In this document: positions 28,055 to 37,253 of the stretch, piece after piece
How the letters are laid out: each line of letters begins with the position of its first letter
Position numbering within the stretch: position 1 is the first letter of the stretch
Assembly (NCBI RefSeq): GCF_001552595.1
Contig: NZ_BCRM01000003.1
Span: forward strand, 241,790 to 305,789
From: Rhodococcus erythropolis NBRC 15567
Lineage (GTDB): Bacteria; Actinomycetota; Actinomycetes; Mycobacteriales; Mycobacteriaceae
Direction: 5' to 3'
DNA length: 64,000 bases
The notes under the pieces: generated by a model
Seen by the model: the letters and a program-made list of their open reading frames with translations, nothing else
What the model was told of the DNA's origin: nothing
The model's database searches: none
Translations under genes and position numbers: made by a program

Positions 28055-29226
28055 GCATTCACCCCGTAGGCCGCGAGGATCTTGGCGCGCTTCTTCGGCG
28101 CGATGTTGACCTGAGTGATGTCACCTCGGTAGTGCTCGAGAACGCGGTGGTCCATCACCTTGCGCCACAGGGGCGGGACTGTTGCGAGCATGATCATGCT
28201 GGCGTAGCCGCTCGGGAGCTGAGGGGCCTCTTCCATACTGCGAAGCGCCTGGTAGCGACGTGTCGGATTCGCATGATGATCGCTGTGTCGCTGCAGGTGA
28301 TAGAGAAAGACGTTGGTGCAGATGCGATCACTGTTCCAGCTGTGTGCCGGCGTGCATCGCTCGTACCGTCCGCTTGCGGTTTTCTGACGCAGGAGTCCGT
28401 AGTGCTCGAGGTAGTTGATCGCTTCGAGTAACGAGAACCCGATGAAGGCCTGGATCACGAGGTACGGCGCAATGCCGATCCCGAATACTGCAAGCGCGAC
28501 ACCGAACAGGACTACAGACATGAGCCAGGCGTTGAGCACGTCGTTCTTGATGCTCCAGTGCGTGGTGCCCAAACGCTCGAAGCGGGTCTTCTCGAGATGC
28601 CACGCCGACTTCAATCCCCCGCCGACGCTGCGCGGCCAGAAACCGTAGAGGGTCTCACCGAAGCGCGAGGTCGCCGGATCTTCCGGAGTCGACACTCGCA
28701 CATGGTGGCCACGGTTGTGCTCGAGGTAGAAGTGACCGTAAGCACTTTGTGCGAGAACGATTTTGGACAACCAGCGCTCGACGCTCTCCTTCTTGTGCCC
28801 GAGTTCATGGGCTGTGTTGATGCCGATTCCGGCCGTCACACCGATCGTCACTGCGAGTCCGATATTGGAGAGAACGCTCAAATCCCAACGTGCCCAGATG
28901 TAGCAGGACAGGAAGAAGGCCGTGTACTGCAGCGGCAGATAGGCGTAGGTGCACCACCGGTAGAAGCGGTCGTTCTCGAGTTCGTCGATCACCTCGTCGG
29001 GCGGATTCTTCCCGTCCTCACCCGCCAGGATGTCGATGACGGGAATGAGAGCGAACGCAATCAGTGGGCCGGTCCACCAGAAGACATTCCATCCGGTGGC
29101 GGTAACAAGCCCCACGGCGATGAAAGTTGCCGATGACGGAATCAGCGCCAACAGCCACAAGTAGCGTTTCCGGTCTCTCCAAGTTGCGAGCCGACCATCT
29201 GGCTCGGTGTACACCAACGCCGCCAT
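28051..29226 (-). CDS. alkB: Alkane 1-monooxygenase
   Basis: 391 residues; integral membrane di-iron enzyme that hydroxylates the terminal carbon of medium- to long-chain n-alkanes. Six membrane segments are visible. The histidine boxes are HELGHK (about 140), HNRGHHVRV (about 170) and LQRHSDHHA (about 315), plus the NYLEHYGL motif specific to the AlkB group. First gene of alkB-rubA1-rubA2-rubB-alkU with 4-base overlaps at three junctions except rubA1-rubA2. Electrons arrive from RubB via rubredoxin. Confidence 0.96.
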   Translation of the reverse strand: MAALVYTEPDGRLATWRDRKRYLWLLALIPSSATFIAVGLVTATGWNVFWWTGPLIAFALIPVIDILAGEDGKNPPDEVIDELENDRFYRWCTYAYLPLQYTAFFLSCYIWARWDLSVLSNIGLAVTIGVTAGIGINTAHELGHKKESVERWLSKIVLAQSAYGHFYLEHNRGHHVRVSTPEDPATSRFGETLYGFWPRSVGGGLKSAWHLEKTRFERLGTTHWSIKNDVLNAWLMSVVLFGVALAVFGIGIAPYLVIQAFIGFSLLEAINYLEHYGLLRQKTASGRYERCTPAHSWNSDRICTNVFLYHLQRHSDHHANPTRRYQALRSMEEAPQLPSGYASMIMLATVPPLWRKVMDHRVLEHYRGDITQVNIAPKKRAKILAAYGVNA

Positions 29227-29544
29227 CGAATTCTCCAGTTCTCGTTCGGATCAGTGAGTGCGTCCTGCGCGGCAACCCGCGACACGAACAACATCTATGT
29301 ATAGAGAGTGGACAAATTGCGGTCTTTTGTCAACGATTTTGAAGGTAAAAGTTTTACAAACATGCTGATTTGTACACGCTGGAAGCTCGGGGAGGGCCAG
29401 GTGTCGCCTTCGGAATCCCCGGTCGATCCGCTCGCCAGAGCGCAGTTCTCATCCTTGACGGGCGATCCCCCAGCGCTCCAACCGTGATTGTGTGGTCGAA
29501 GTCGGCGCGCACTGCCACGCCGCGACCGAGCGAGAGGATCGACG
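29227..29544. other. Divergent promoter region alkB / DUF1254 gene
   Basis: No gene seen. The part at 29290-29360 is AT-richer. TCTAT-GT-ATAGA at 29294-29305 is a short inverted repeat about 70 bases before alkB and may be an operator. On the minus strand TTGACA at 29331-29336 resembles a -35 box, though no -10 at normal spacing stands out. Confidence 0.4.
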
Positions 29545-30978
29545 ATGGGGCACTACGACGACTTGGCGGACTCGAAGTTCGAGACCGGATTCCCGACTCG
29601 CGAGACTTCGATCTCGTTGCGAAACGAGTTGGTGTTCCAACGAGCCGTACAGAGCTATCTGTGGTCATTGCCGGCGATCAACATCTGGGCGATGAAAGAG
29701 GGTTCGGAATCGACGTTCGGTGCCGGATACAATGTCCTCCCGATATGGCAAAACCGAATCGATGCAAAGACTCTCGTGACAACCCCGAACTTCGACGTCG
29801 TTTATGCCATGGGATATCTCGATCTCGACAAATACGGCCCTTTGGTCGTCGAGGCCCCGGCGGGAGTCCAGGGGATTTTCGACGACTTCTGGCAACGTCC
29901 CATCGTCGGCCCCACTATCGAGGGACACACTTGGAAAGGTGATGTCGGCTTGGCGGGGCCCGACGCCGGATCCGGTGCGACATACGTGCTGTTGCCACCC
30001 GGGTACTCCGGGCCGGAACCGGCCGAGGGATACATCTACCGCTCACGCACGAACAACGTATTCCTTTTCTGGCGTGCGTTCTTCGCCGATCCCGCCGATT
30101 TGTCTCCCGCTGTCAACCGGATCGAGAGCACCGTCATCTATCCCCTCGGACAGAAGGACGGCGCGTTACCCATGCAGTTCCCACGCGCTTCAGGGGTGGA
30201 ATGCAACATGCTCTTTCCACAGGACGGCACTTACTTCGAGATGCTCGACAGGTTCATCCAGAGTGAGGCCGTGGACCCCTATGACCTTGACCTGCGCGGC
30301 TTTCTCCACACACTCGGAATCGAAAAGGGAAAAGCATTCGATCCCACTCCTGACGACCGAGAACTTCTCGACAAGGCCGCTCGCACAGCGTTCAAGATGT
30401 CCAAGGTGACCGTGACCAGCTTGCTGGCACTCGAACCGGGGGGCACTTACTATCCAAATCAACCGTGGGTCAACACTTTTGCCGGTGAGAATACCGAGTT
30501 CCAATCGAGCGGCACATTCACGAATCTCGAGCAGCGCGGTGCGTTCTTCACTGCGGCGTACTCCAACTCACCTGGCATGGTCGTGAACATCGTCGACAAG
30601 GGCGCAAAGTACCCGGCGACTATGAAAGATTCCGAAGGAAACTGGTTGGACGGGGGGAACTCGTACTCACTTCATCTACCTCCGGACTTGCCCGCGGCGC
30701 TTTTCTGGTCAGTTGCTCTCTACGACAGCGTCACCGCGTCCGGCCTCGACAACGGACAACCCTTCCCCTCGGTCAACACGATGGACAAACCAACGATCAA
30801 CCCCGACGGGTCACACGACATCTACTTCGGGCCGACCAAGCCGAACGCTGCAGACGAGACGAACTGGCTCCGAACTCTGCCGGGAAAGGGCTACTTCGTG
30901 ATCCTTCGTCTCTACGGCCCTGGCAAGCCATTCTTCGACCAGACATGGACGCCAGGTGATCTCGAGCCGATACGCTGA
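29545..30978 (+). CDS. DUF1254/DUF1214 domain protein
   Basis: 477 residues from ATG at 29545. The N-terminal DUF1254 domain spans about 25-160 (FQRAVQSYLWSLPAINIWAM; TTPNFDVVYAMGYLDLDKYGPLVVEAP) and the C-terminal DUF1214 domain about 350-465 (YPATMKDSEGNWLDGGNSYSLHLPP; FWSVALYDSVTASGLDN; INPDGSHDIYFGPTKP; YFVILRLYGP). Both domains are common together in proteins of unknown biochemical role, sometimes annotated cell-envelope protein. No signal peptide is visible from this start. The gene is divergent from alkB, which is only positional evidence for a link to hydrocarbon use. Confidence 0.88.
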   Translation: MGHYDDLADSKFETGFPTRETSISLRNELVFQRAVQSYLWSLPAINIWAMKEGSESTFGAGYNVLPIWQNRIDAKTLVTTPNFDVVYAMGYLDLDKYGPLVVEAPAGVQGIFDDFWQRPIVGPTIEGHTWKGDVGLAGPDAGSGATYVLLPPGYSGPEPAEGYIYRSRTNNVFLFWRAFFADPADLSPAVNRIESTVIYPLGQKDGALPMQFPRASGVECNMLFPQDGTYFEMLDRFIQSEAVDPYDLDLRGFLHTLGIEKGKAFDPTPDDRELLDKAARTAFKMSKVTVTSLLALEPGGTYYPNQPWVNTFAGENTEFQSSGTFTNLEQRGAFFTAAYSNSPGMVVNIVDKGAKYPATMKDSEGNWLDGGNSYSLHLPPDLPAALFWSVALYDSVTASGLDNGQPFPSVNTMDKPTINPDGSHDIYFGPTKPNAADETNWLRTLPGKGYFVILRLYGPGKPFFDQTWTPGDLEPIR

Positions 30979-31060
30979 CGCCTACGCGGAAATGGCCATT
31001 TCGCGAATTCACTACCCGGTTCCTCCGCCTGCCCCAGCACTCGGCCGAGCGCGTATTGGC

Positions 31061-31537
31061 TCAGCATTCAGAAAATCGAGCGCGCAGCAGTGCGCCGTAA
31101 GGCGCTCGCGCTTGGGGTGAAACGTATGCAGCCTCGCCATGCCGGGAGTACAGGCGATCGTCCTCGTAGCGCGGAAATACGTGGACGTGGTGGTGCCAGA
31201 CGTCCTGGTTGCCCGCCGGTTCGTTGTGCTGCCTGGTCGAGACACCGTCACAGCCGTATTCTTCACGAATTGCAACAGCCACAGCCTGAACCAGGTCGAA
31301 CACCGAGTGCCCGACGCTCGTGGGCAAAGTGTAGAGATTCTCGAAGTGTTCGATCGGTGACACAAGTACGTGGCCAGGGTTGCCCGGCCACCACTTCGGG
31401 GAAATCCGAGCAATTACGTTGTCGGTTCGGGCGACGAGGTCGGTCGACGCGTTGTGCTCGTCGAACTCGCCGAGCGCGTAGCGACAGAACGGGCAGCGGT
31501 ACCCCGGCGGCTCATGATGCAACTCGTCTGCCCTCAC
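31061..31537 (-). CDS. HIT-family nucleotide-binding hydrolase
   Basis: 158 residues from GTG at 31537; an in-frame ATG at 31639 would reach to 40 bases of the divergent gene. The HIT motif is HHHVHVFPR (HxHxHxx type, about residue 113), preceded by QHNEPAGNQDVWH. The start GYRCPFCRYALGEF has a CxxC pair that, with later His, may bind zinc, as in Hint-type proteins. Members hydrolyse nucleoside phosphoramidates or dinucleoside polyphosphates. No pathway link to neighbours is apparent. Confidence 0.82.
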   Translation of the reverse strand: MRADELHHEPPGYRCPFCRYALGEFDEHNASTDLVARTDNVIARISPKWWPGNPGHVLVSPIEHFENLYTLPTSVGHSVFDLVQAVAVAIREEYGCDGVSTRQHNEPAGNQDVWHHHVHVFPRYEDDRLYSRHGEAAYVSPQARAPYGALLRARFSEC

Positions 31538-31678
31538 CTCGCGATCTTCCCACGATCCCAACGTCTTCGATCCATGCAGAAAACCCCCCAGATCTCCGAT
31601 TTGGGTCAATTTCCCCAAAACAAAAGTTCGCTTACCCATACTGAAATGACCGACTGTCCCCGACGTGAGTGGGTCCTC

Positions 31679-33286
31679 ATGGATACCGACGTATTGGTAG
31701 CGGGCGCCGGCCCGATCGGTTTGACCACCGCGATCGAGCTGCGCAGACGCGGCATCTCCTGTCGAATAGTCGACCCCCTCGACGAACCGCGGCAATACGC
31801 GAAAGCCGTCGGGATTCAGCCACGCACTCTCGAACTTTTCGAGAACATGGGGGTGCTCCGCCATGCACTCGACGCCTCGACACTGATGCGCGGTCAGATC
31901 ATGTACACGAACGGCGTCGAGGTCGCCCGCGTCGACCTCACGCTCCCCGAGGACGTTCCTTACTGGTTCCTCTGCCTCCCCCAGTACTCGACGGAGCGCA
32001 TCCTCACCGAGCGCCTCGCCGAGCTGGGGACAACCGTCGAACGCGGAGTCGGTCTCACCGCATTCGAACAATCCGACGGCGCCGTCACCTGCACACTCAG
32101 CGACGGCAGCACCGTGAATGTCCAGTATCTGGTGGGTTCCGACGGCGCTCACAGCGTGGTCCGCAAAGGGCTTGGCCTGAGCTTCGAGGGCGGCGCGTTT
32201 GCGGAAAGCTACATGCTCGGTGACGTCGAAGTCGACTGGTCGATCCCCAGCGGCTACTCCGTCCGCGCCAACCACACCACCGACGACGGAACCACCGACG
32301 ACCTACTCGTCTGCATCCCACTTCCCGGACACAAGCGGTACCGCATGTCGATGCTCGTTCCGGACGATTTGATGCCGGACGAATCGTCGAACAAAGCCTC
32401 TGTACAACACGGTTTTTCAACCGGCAAGACACCTGAACTCCATCACATCCAGGCTGTGCTCGACAGACTGTCCCCAGAACCGACAACCGCCTCGATGCTG
32501 CGATGGTCCTCGGTCTTCCGCATCAGCCACCGCATCGTCGACGCTTACGGTCGCGGACGGGTTTTTGTCGCCGGCGACGCCGCGCACATCCATCCCCCGA
32601 CTGGCGCGCAGGGCATGAACACCGGCATCCAGGACGCCCACAATCTCGCATGGAAGGTAGCGCTCGCCGTCAAAGGCGTTGCAACAACAGATCTTCTCCG
32701 GACCTACGATGCCGAAAGACGTCCGGTCGGTGAAGAAGTCGTCGGGATGACCGTCCGAAATGCTCGAGAAGGAATCGGTTCGGGAGAGTCTTCCATCGAC
32801 ACGGCAATGCGGCGCCAGGCTCAATTGTTGATCGACTACTCGGAGAGTCCGCTGAACACCGGGCGTGATTCTTCGAGTCCACACGTTCAACCGGGCGAGC
32901 GTGCACCCGATGCCCGCGGAATGCGCCGAGACGGTGTGCAGTATCCAATTCGGTTGTTCGACTTGCTGTCCGGAGTCGACCACACGCTACTGCTGACTTC
33001 GGACGGATCCGCAGAGAGCATCAACAGCCTCGAGAAGGTCGCCGACGCCGCCATTCGATCAGCGCACCGCATGTTGGACGTCTACGCGATAGTGCCACCG
33101 GGAACCGTGACCGTCGATTCGTTGGTGCCGATCATCGAGGACAACGACTCGCAGCTATGCGCCGCGTATGGGGTCGAAGGTACGGCGGCGCTGGTCATTC
33201 GCCCCGACGGCTACCTCGGATTCCGCGGTCACCCGGAGAACGTTTCCGACTACTTCGCGAAAGTGTTTGCCGTCAATCAGGAATGA
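31679..33286 (+). CDS. FAD-dependent aromatic hydroxylase-like monooxygenase
   Basis: 535 residues from ATG at 31679. Class A flavoprotein monooxygenase: VLVAGAGPIGLTTAIELRRRG (FAD GxGxxG), a middle VGSDGAHSVVRKGLG (DG motif), and GRGRVFVAGDAAHIHPPTGAQGMNTGIQDAHNLAWK (GD motif). A C-terminal thioredoxin-like domain (about 400-535) is typical of the PheA/TfdB/MhpA group acting on phenols or resorcinols. Substrate unknown. It converges on the VOC gene with a 14-base overlap of 3' ends and is not part of the hsa operon. Confidence 0.88.
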   Translation: MDTDVLVAGAGPIGLTTAIELRRRGISCRIVDPLDEPRQYAKAVGIQPRTLELFENMGVLRHALDASTLMRGQIMYTNGVEVARVDLTLPEDVPYWFLCLPQYSTERILTERLAELGTTVERGVGLTAFEQSDGAVTCTLSDGSTVNVQYLVGSDGAHSVVRKGLGLSFEGGAFAESYMLGDVEVDWSIPSGYSVRANHTTDDGTTDDLLVCIPLPGHKRYRMSMLVPDDLMPDESSNKASVQHGFSTGKTPELHHIQAVLDRLSPEPTTASMLRWSSVFRISHRIVDAYGRGRVFVAGDAAHIHPPTGAQGMNTGIQDAHNLAWKVALAVKGVATTDLLRTYDAERRPVGEEVVGMTVRNAREGIGSGESSIDTAMRRQAQLLIDYSESPLNTGRDSSSPHVQPGERAPDARGMRRDGVQYPIRLFDLLSGVDHTLLLTSDGSAESINSLEKVADAAIRSAHRMLDVYAIVPPGTVTVDSLVPIIEDNDSQLCAAYGVEGTAALVIRPDGYLGFRGHPENVSDYFAKVFAVNQE

Positions 33287-33761
33287 GCGAAGCGAACATC
33301 AACCGGATCTCGGGTGAGAGCTTCATCAGCTCGACGTATCCACCCAATGGCCCGGCATCGAGGTAGGAGAACTCCATGCCGGCGCCCTCTACCCGACCTT
33401 GTTGCACCACCGACATTCCGCGACGCTCGGCCTCTAGCAACGTCGCCTCGTAATCGTCTGGAACCCAAGCCATGTGATGAACTCCGACGCCGTGAGTCTC
33501 CAGGAACTCCGTGTACAGGTTGCGTCCGGATACTGGTTGGATCAGCTCGAGCTGTTGGCTGCCCGCATATCCGATCGACACGTGCACGACATAGTCCGCG
33601 GGCTCCCCGCGATACGTTGTGGTCTCGGGGCCAAAGACGATGCCTGGCATACGCAGCCACCGCTCCACTCCCCACTGCCGAGTGAACTCCTGTTCGGCAG
33701 CCTCGATGTCCTCGACCACCCAGCAGATCTGGAAGATCGGTCCCGAGACCAACGGGTTCAT
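33273..33761 (-). CDS. VOC (glyoxalase/bleomycin-resistance fold) protein
   Basis: 162 residues. VOC domain: IFQICWVVEDIEAAEQEFTRQWG, then VSIGYAGSQQLELIQPVSG, GVGVHHMAWVPDDYEATLLEAERRG and SYLDAGPLGGYVELMKL. The His and Glu positions (HHMAW; YVELM) could form a metal site as in glyoxalase or methylmalonyl-CoA epimerase relatives. Its start overlaps the SDR stop by 4 bases, so it is the last gene of the hsaE-hsaG-hsaF operon. Its part in sterol ring degradation is not established. Confidence 0.82.
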   Translation of the reverse strand: MNPLVSGPIFQICWVVEDIEAAEQEFTRQWGVERWLRMPGIVFGPETTTYRGEPADYVVHVSIGYAGSQQLELIQPVSGRNLYTEFLETHGVGVHHMAWVPDDYEATLLEAERRGMSVVQQGRVEGAGMEFSYLDAGPLGGYVELMKLSPEIRLMFASLIPD

Positions 33762-34510
33762 GCCATTTTTCCGTTGTCGACCGAGTAAACGGCCCCGTGT
33801 ATCGCCGAGGCGTCGTCGGAGGCCACGAAAGCCACCATCTTCGCAACGTCCTCGGCTTCCATCAAGCCACGCGGCGACGCAACCTTCATGACGAGATCGA
33901 AGTCGACTCCGTCGGGGAAGGTGAATCCGGTGACTTGAGGAGTCATCATGCCGCCGGGGCAGATTGCGTTGACACGCAGAGACTTTCCGGTGAACTCCAT
34001 CGCCATCGCTCGGGTCAGTCCGATGAGTCCGTGCTTGGCAGCGCAGTATCCAGCCGAGTACGCCTGCCCTTCCAGCCCCGCGATCGAGGAGACGTTGACG
34101 ATGTTGCCGCCCCGTTCCAGCAAGTGCGGCAGTGCTGCGCGGGAAAGGAAGAACGGTCCGTTCAGATTGACCGCAAGGTCATGTGCCCATTCGGAATCCG
34201 CAATATCCGCCGTATGACGAAGCGAGTGCGATCCCGCCACGTTGACGAGGATGTCGATACCACCGAGCGCGTCGACACACGCTTGCACGGCCACATCACA
34301 CTGAGCAGAATCCGAGACGTCCGTCGCCGCGTAACGACGCTCACCGTCCGCGCCGACCACCTCGACCATCGACTGCCGCAGCTTCTCCTTGTCGCGGGCG
34401 ATACCGAAAACCTGTGCGCCCCTGCTGTGGAGTATCTCGGTGACGGCGCGCCCCAGCCCTGAGGACGCGCCGGTCACCAAGGCCACTTTCCCGGCCAGTA
34501 CGTCTGCCAT
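33758..34510 (-). CDS. Short-chain dehydrogenase/reductase in the hsaEGF operon
   Basis: 250 residues. Classical SDR: VTGASSGLGRAV (cofactor loop), GIARDKEK, a TDVSD segment, NVAGSHS (NNAG variant), VSSIAGLEG with the catalytic Ser, and YCAAKHG with the Tyr/Lys pair. PRGLMEAEDVAKMVAFVASDDASAIHGAVYSVDNGK is the usual C-terminus. It starts 3 bases after hsaF and overlaps the VOC gene, so it is under the same control. A steroid hydroxyl/keto reduction is plausible; no data in the sequence tell which position. Confidence 0.88.
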   Translation of the reverse strand: MADVLAGKVALVTGASSGLGRAVTEILHSRGAQVFGIARDKEKLRQSMVEVVGADGERRYAATDVSDSAQCDVAVQACVDALGGIDILVNVAGSHSLRHTADIADSEWAHDLAVNLNGPFFLSRAALPHLLERGGNIVNVSSIAGLEGQAYSAGYCAAKHGLIGLTRAMAMEFTGKSLRVNAICPGGMMTPQVTGFTFPDGVDFDLVMKVASPRGLMEAEDVAKMVAFVASDDASAIHGAVYSVDNGKMA

Positions 34511-34513
34511 GGG

Positions 34514-35557
34514 CTAGGAAGCCGCTGCTTCGCGCTGGAGTTCCAGCGCGATGTCGATCAACTGATCTTCCTGGCCGCCGACCAACTTGCGCTTGCCTGC
34601 GCGCACCAACAGTTCCGCGGACGACACTCCGTACCGCTCGGCCTGACGCTCGGCATGCTTGAGGAAGCTCGAGTACACGCCGGCGTAGCCCATCATCAGC
34701 GCTTGACGATCGAGCAGGCATTCCTGCGGCATTGCCGGGCGCACAACATCTTCGGCTGCATCGGCGATGGCGAAGAAGTCGATACCGGTCTTGACGCCGA
34801 TCTTGTCGCAAACACCGACGAAGGCCTCGACCGGGGCGTTGCCGGCGCCGGCACCGAACCGACGGGTACTACCGTCGATCTGCTTGGCTCCCGCACGAAC
34901 TGCCGCAATGGAATTGGCGACGCCCAGGCCCAGGTTCTCGTGGCCGTGGAAGCCGACCTGAGCGTCATTGCCGAGTTCCTGAACCAGCGCCTCGACGCGA
35001 TCGGATACCTGCTCGAGTACCAGCGCGCCGGCCGAGTCGACCACGTACACACACTGGCAACCCGCGTCGGCCATGATGCGAGCCTGCTTGGCCAGCTTCT
35101 CCGGCGGAATCGAGTGAGCCATCATGAGGAATCCGACTGTTTCGAGTCCGCGCTCACGCGCGAGGCCGAAATGCTGGATGGATACGTCGGCCTCGGTGCA
35201 GTGAGTTGCGATGCGGCAGATGGACGCACCGTTGTCCTGCGCGATGACGATGTCGTCCTTGATGCCCAACCCGGGCAGCATCAGGAAGGCGATCTTCGCG
35301 TTGGTCGCCGTCTCGACTGCAGCTTTGATCAGTTCCTGCTCGGGAGTCTTCGAGAAGCCGTAGTTGAAGGAGGACCCGCCGAGGCCGTCGCCGTGAGTGA
35401 CCTCGATGACCGGCACTCCGGCTCCGTCGAGGGCACCGACGATGGCTCGTACTTCTTCGACGGTGAACTGATGACGCTTGTGGTGGGAGCCGTCGCGCAG
35501 TGACGTGTCGGTGACGCGGATGTCCCAGCTCGAATCGAAATGAATCATGTCGCTCAT
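34514..35557 (-). CDS. hsaF: 4-hydroxy-2-oxohexanoate aldolase
   Basis: 347 residues. DmpG/HMGL-like aldolase: [18 protein letters not shown] (metal and catalytic base), [50 protein letters not shown] (metal-binding HxH) and the C-terminal communication domain. It splits 4-hydroxy-2-oxohexanoate into pyruvate and propanal and forms a channeling complex with HsaG. Start overlaps the hsaG stop by 4 bases, consistent with complex formation. Confidence 0.95.
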   Translation of the reverse strand: MSDMIHFDSSWDIRVTDTSLRDGSHHKRHQFTVEEVRAIVGALDGAGVPVIEVTHGDGLGGSSFNYGFSKTPEQELIKAAVETATNAKIAFLMLPGLGIKDDIVIAQDNGASICRIATHCTEADVSIQHFGLARERGLETVGFLMMAHSIPPEKLAKQARIMADAGCQCVYVVDSAGALVLEQVSDRVEALVQELGNDAQVGFHGHENLGLGVANSIAAVRAGAKQIDGSTRRFGAGAGNAPVEAFVGVCDKIGVKTGIDFFAIADAAEDVVRPAMPQECLLDRQALMMGYAGVYSSFLKHAERQAERYGVSSAELLVRAGKRKLVGGQEDQLIDIALELQREAAAS

Positions 35558-36456
35558 GCCTTCACACTCAGAAGCTTCTGGGCGATTTCCTCGCCCACCT
35601 TGGTGGCTGCTGCCGTCATGATGTCGAGGTTGCCCGCGTACGGCGGCAGGAAATCGCCTGCGCCTTCGACCTCGACGAACGTGGTGACCGTTGCATAGCC
35701 ACCGGAAACGACGCTCGGTTTGTCGAACTGCGGTTCGTTGAGCAACCGGTAGCCGGGCACGTACTGCTGGATGTCCTTGACGACACGGTGAATGGAGTCG
35801 GTGATCGCGGCCTGATCGGCGTCTTCGGGGACAGCGCAGAAGATTGTGTCGCGCATGATCATCGGCGGGTCTGCGGGGTTGAGGATGATGATCGCCTTAC
35901 CGCGCTGTGCGCCGCCGATGGTCTCGATACCGCGGCTGGTGGTCTTGGTGAACTCGTCGATGTTCGCGCGAGTTCCCGGGCCGGCGGACAACGATGCAAC
36001 GGAGGCGACGATCTCGGCGTACGCCACGTCGACGACACGCGATACCGCGTAGACGATCGGAATGGTTGCCTGCCCACCGCAGGTGATCATGTTGACGTTG
36101 GGTGCGTCCAGGTGCTCACGCAGGTTCGCGGGCGGAACCACAGCCGGGCCGACCGCGGCCGGAGTCAGGTCGATGGCACGGATACCGGCGGCCTCGTAGC
36201 GTGGTGCTGCCTCGCGGTGCACGTATGCCGACGTCGCCTCGAAGACCAGGTCCGGTTTCTCCGCCTGGTTCAGCAACCAGTCGACACCCTCGGCGGAGGT
36301 CTCGAGTCCCATCTTGCGGGCGCGCGCCAATCCTTCACTCTCGGGATCGATTCCGATCATCCATCGCGGTTCGAGCCACTCGGAACGCTGCAGTTTGTAC
36401 AACAGATCGGTACTGATGTTTCCCGATCCGACGATCGCCACACTTGCCTTGGTCAT
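35554..36456 (-). CDS. hsaG: Acylating propanal/acetaldehyde dehydrogenase
   Basis: 300 residues from ATG at 36456. DmpF family: [17 protein letters not shown] (NAD-binding), [26 protein letters not shown], the catalytic Cys in [13 protein letters not shown] (about 127), and the C-terminal [33 protein letters not shown] segment. It oxidises the aldehyde released by HsaF to propionyl-CoA with NAD and CoA. A longer frame start would fall in hsaE and is rejected. Confidence 0.95.
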   Translation of the reverse strand: MTKASVAIVGSGNISTDLLYKLQRSEWLEPRWMIGIDPESEGLARARKMGLETSAEGVDWLLNQAEKPDLVFEATSAYVHREAAPRYEAAGIRAIDLTPAAVGPAVVPPANLREHLDAPNVNMITCGGQATIPIVYAVSRVVDVAYAEIVASVASLSAGPGTRANIDEFTKTTSRGIETIGGAQRGKAIIILNPADPPMIMRDTIFCAVPEDADQAAITDSIHRVVKDIQQYVPGYRLLNEPQFDKPSVVSGGYATVTTFVEVEGAGDFLPPYAGNLDIMTAAATKVGEEIAQKLLSVKA

Positions 36457-36464
36457 GACTACTC

Positions 36465-37250
36465 CTACGTGAACTGAAGAGAGACGGAACCGAGGCCGCT
36501 GAACTCGGCTCGGAAGTTGTCGCCTGGATGAGCGTCGATCGCTCGCGTGCACGAACCCGGCAGAACGATGTCGCCGGCCTTGAGCCGAACTCCGAACGTG
36601 TCGACCTTCTGCGCCAACCATGCGACAGCGGTGACCGGGTTCCCGAGAACCGCATCGCTGCGCCCCTCCGCAATCCGCTCGCCGTTGCAGGTCAGCACCG
36701 CATCGATCGCCTTGATGTCGATGTCCGACGGGCGAACTCGTTCCTTGCCGAGAATGAACCCGGCGGAGGACGCGTTGTCCGCGATGGTGTCCGAGAGGCC
36801 GATCTTCCAGTCCTTGATCCGGCTGTCGATCAACTCGATGGACGGCGCATAGGCGACAGTGGCGTCGATGACGTCTTGTTCGGTGCACCCGGCGCCCGGC
36901 AGATCTGCTCCCAGAATGAAGGCGACCTCCACCTCGACGCGTGGGAAGCAGAAGCGCGACGTGTCGACCGGACGGTCCTCGAACTCTTCCATCTCGGCGA
37001 GCAGGTGACCGTAATCTGGCTCGTCGACGCCCATCATCTGCTGCATCGCCAGTGACGAGAGCCCGACCTTGTGTCCGACCACCTTTGCGCCACCGGCAAC
37101 ACGACGCCTGATGTTGATGAGCTGGATCTCGTAGGCGTCGACGACGTCGATGTCCGGATACGTGGCGATCAGCGGGCTGATCGGAGCGCGATCCCGTTCC
37201 GCCGAATCAAGATGGTCGGCAAGTTCGCCGCGGATCTGCGTCGAGAGCAT
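36465..37250 (-). CDS. hsaE: 2-hydroxyhexa-2,4-dienoate hydratase
   Basis: 261 residues. MhpD/TesE family: [47 protein letters not shown] (metal-binding acids), [33 protein letters not shown] and [32 protein letters not shown]. It hydrates the dienoate released by HsaD to 4-hydroxy-2-oxohexanoate, the HsaF substrate. It starts 3 bases after the flavoprotein stop and ends 8 bases before hsaG. Confidence 0.95.
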   Translation of the reverse strand: MLSTQIRGELADHLDSAERDRAPISPLIATYPDIDVVDAYEIQLINIRRRVAGGAKVVGHKVGLSSLAMQQMMGVDEPDYGHLLAEMEEFEDRPVDTSRFCFPRVEVEVAFILGADLPGAGCTEQDVIDATVAYAPSIELIDSRIKDWKIGLSDTIADNASSAGFILGKERVRPSDIDIKAIDAVLTCNGERIAEGRSDAVLGNPVTAVAWLAQKVDTFGVRLKAGDIVLPGSCTRAIDAHPGDNFRAEFSGLGSVSLQFT

Positions 37251-37253
37251 CGT

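Noticed and set aside
31640..32275. Upstream extension of the HIT protein frame to 32275
   Set aside because: It would run antisense through the FAD monooxygenase, whose FAD motifs are clear; HIT homology begins only near 31520.
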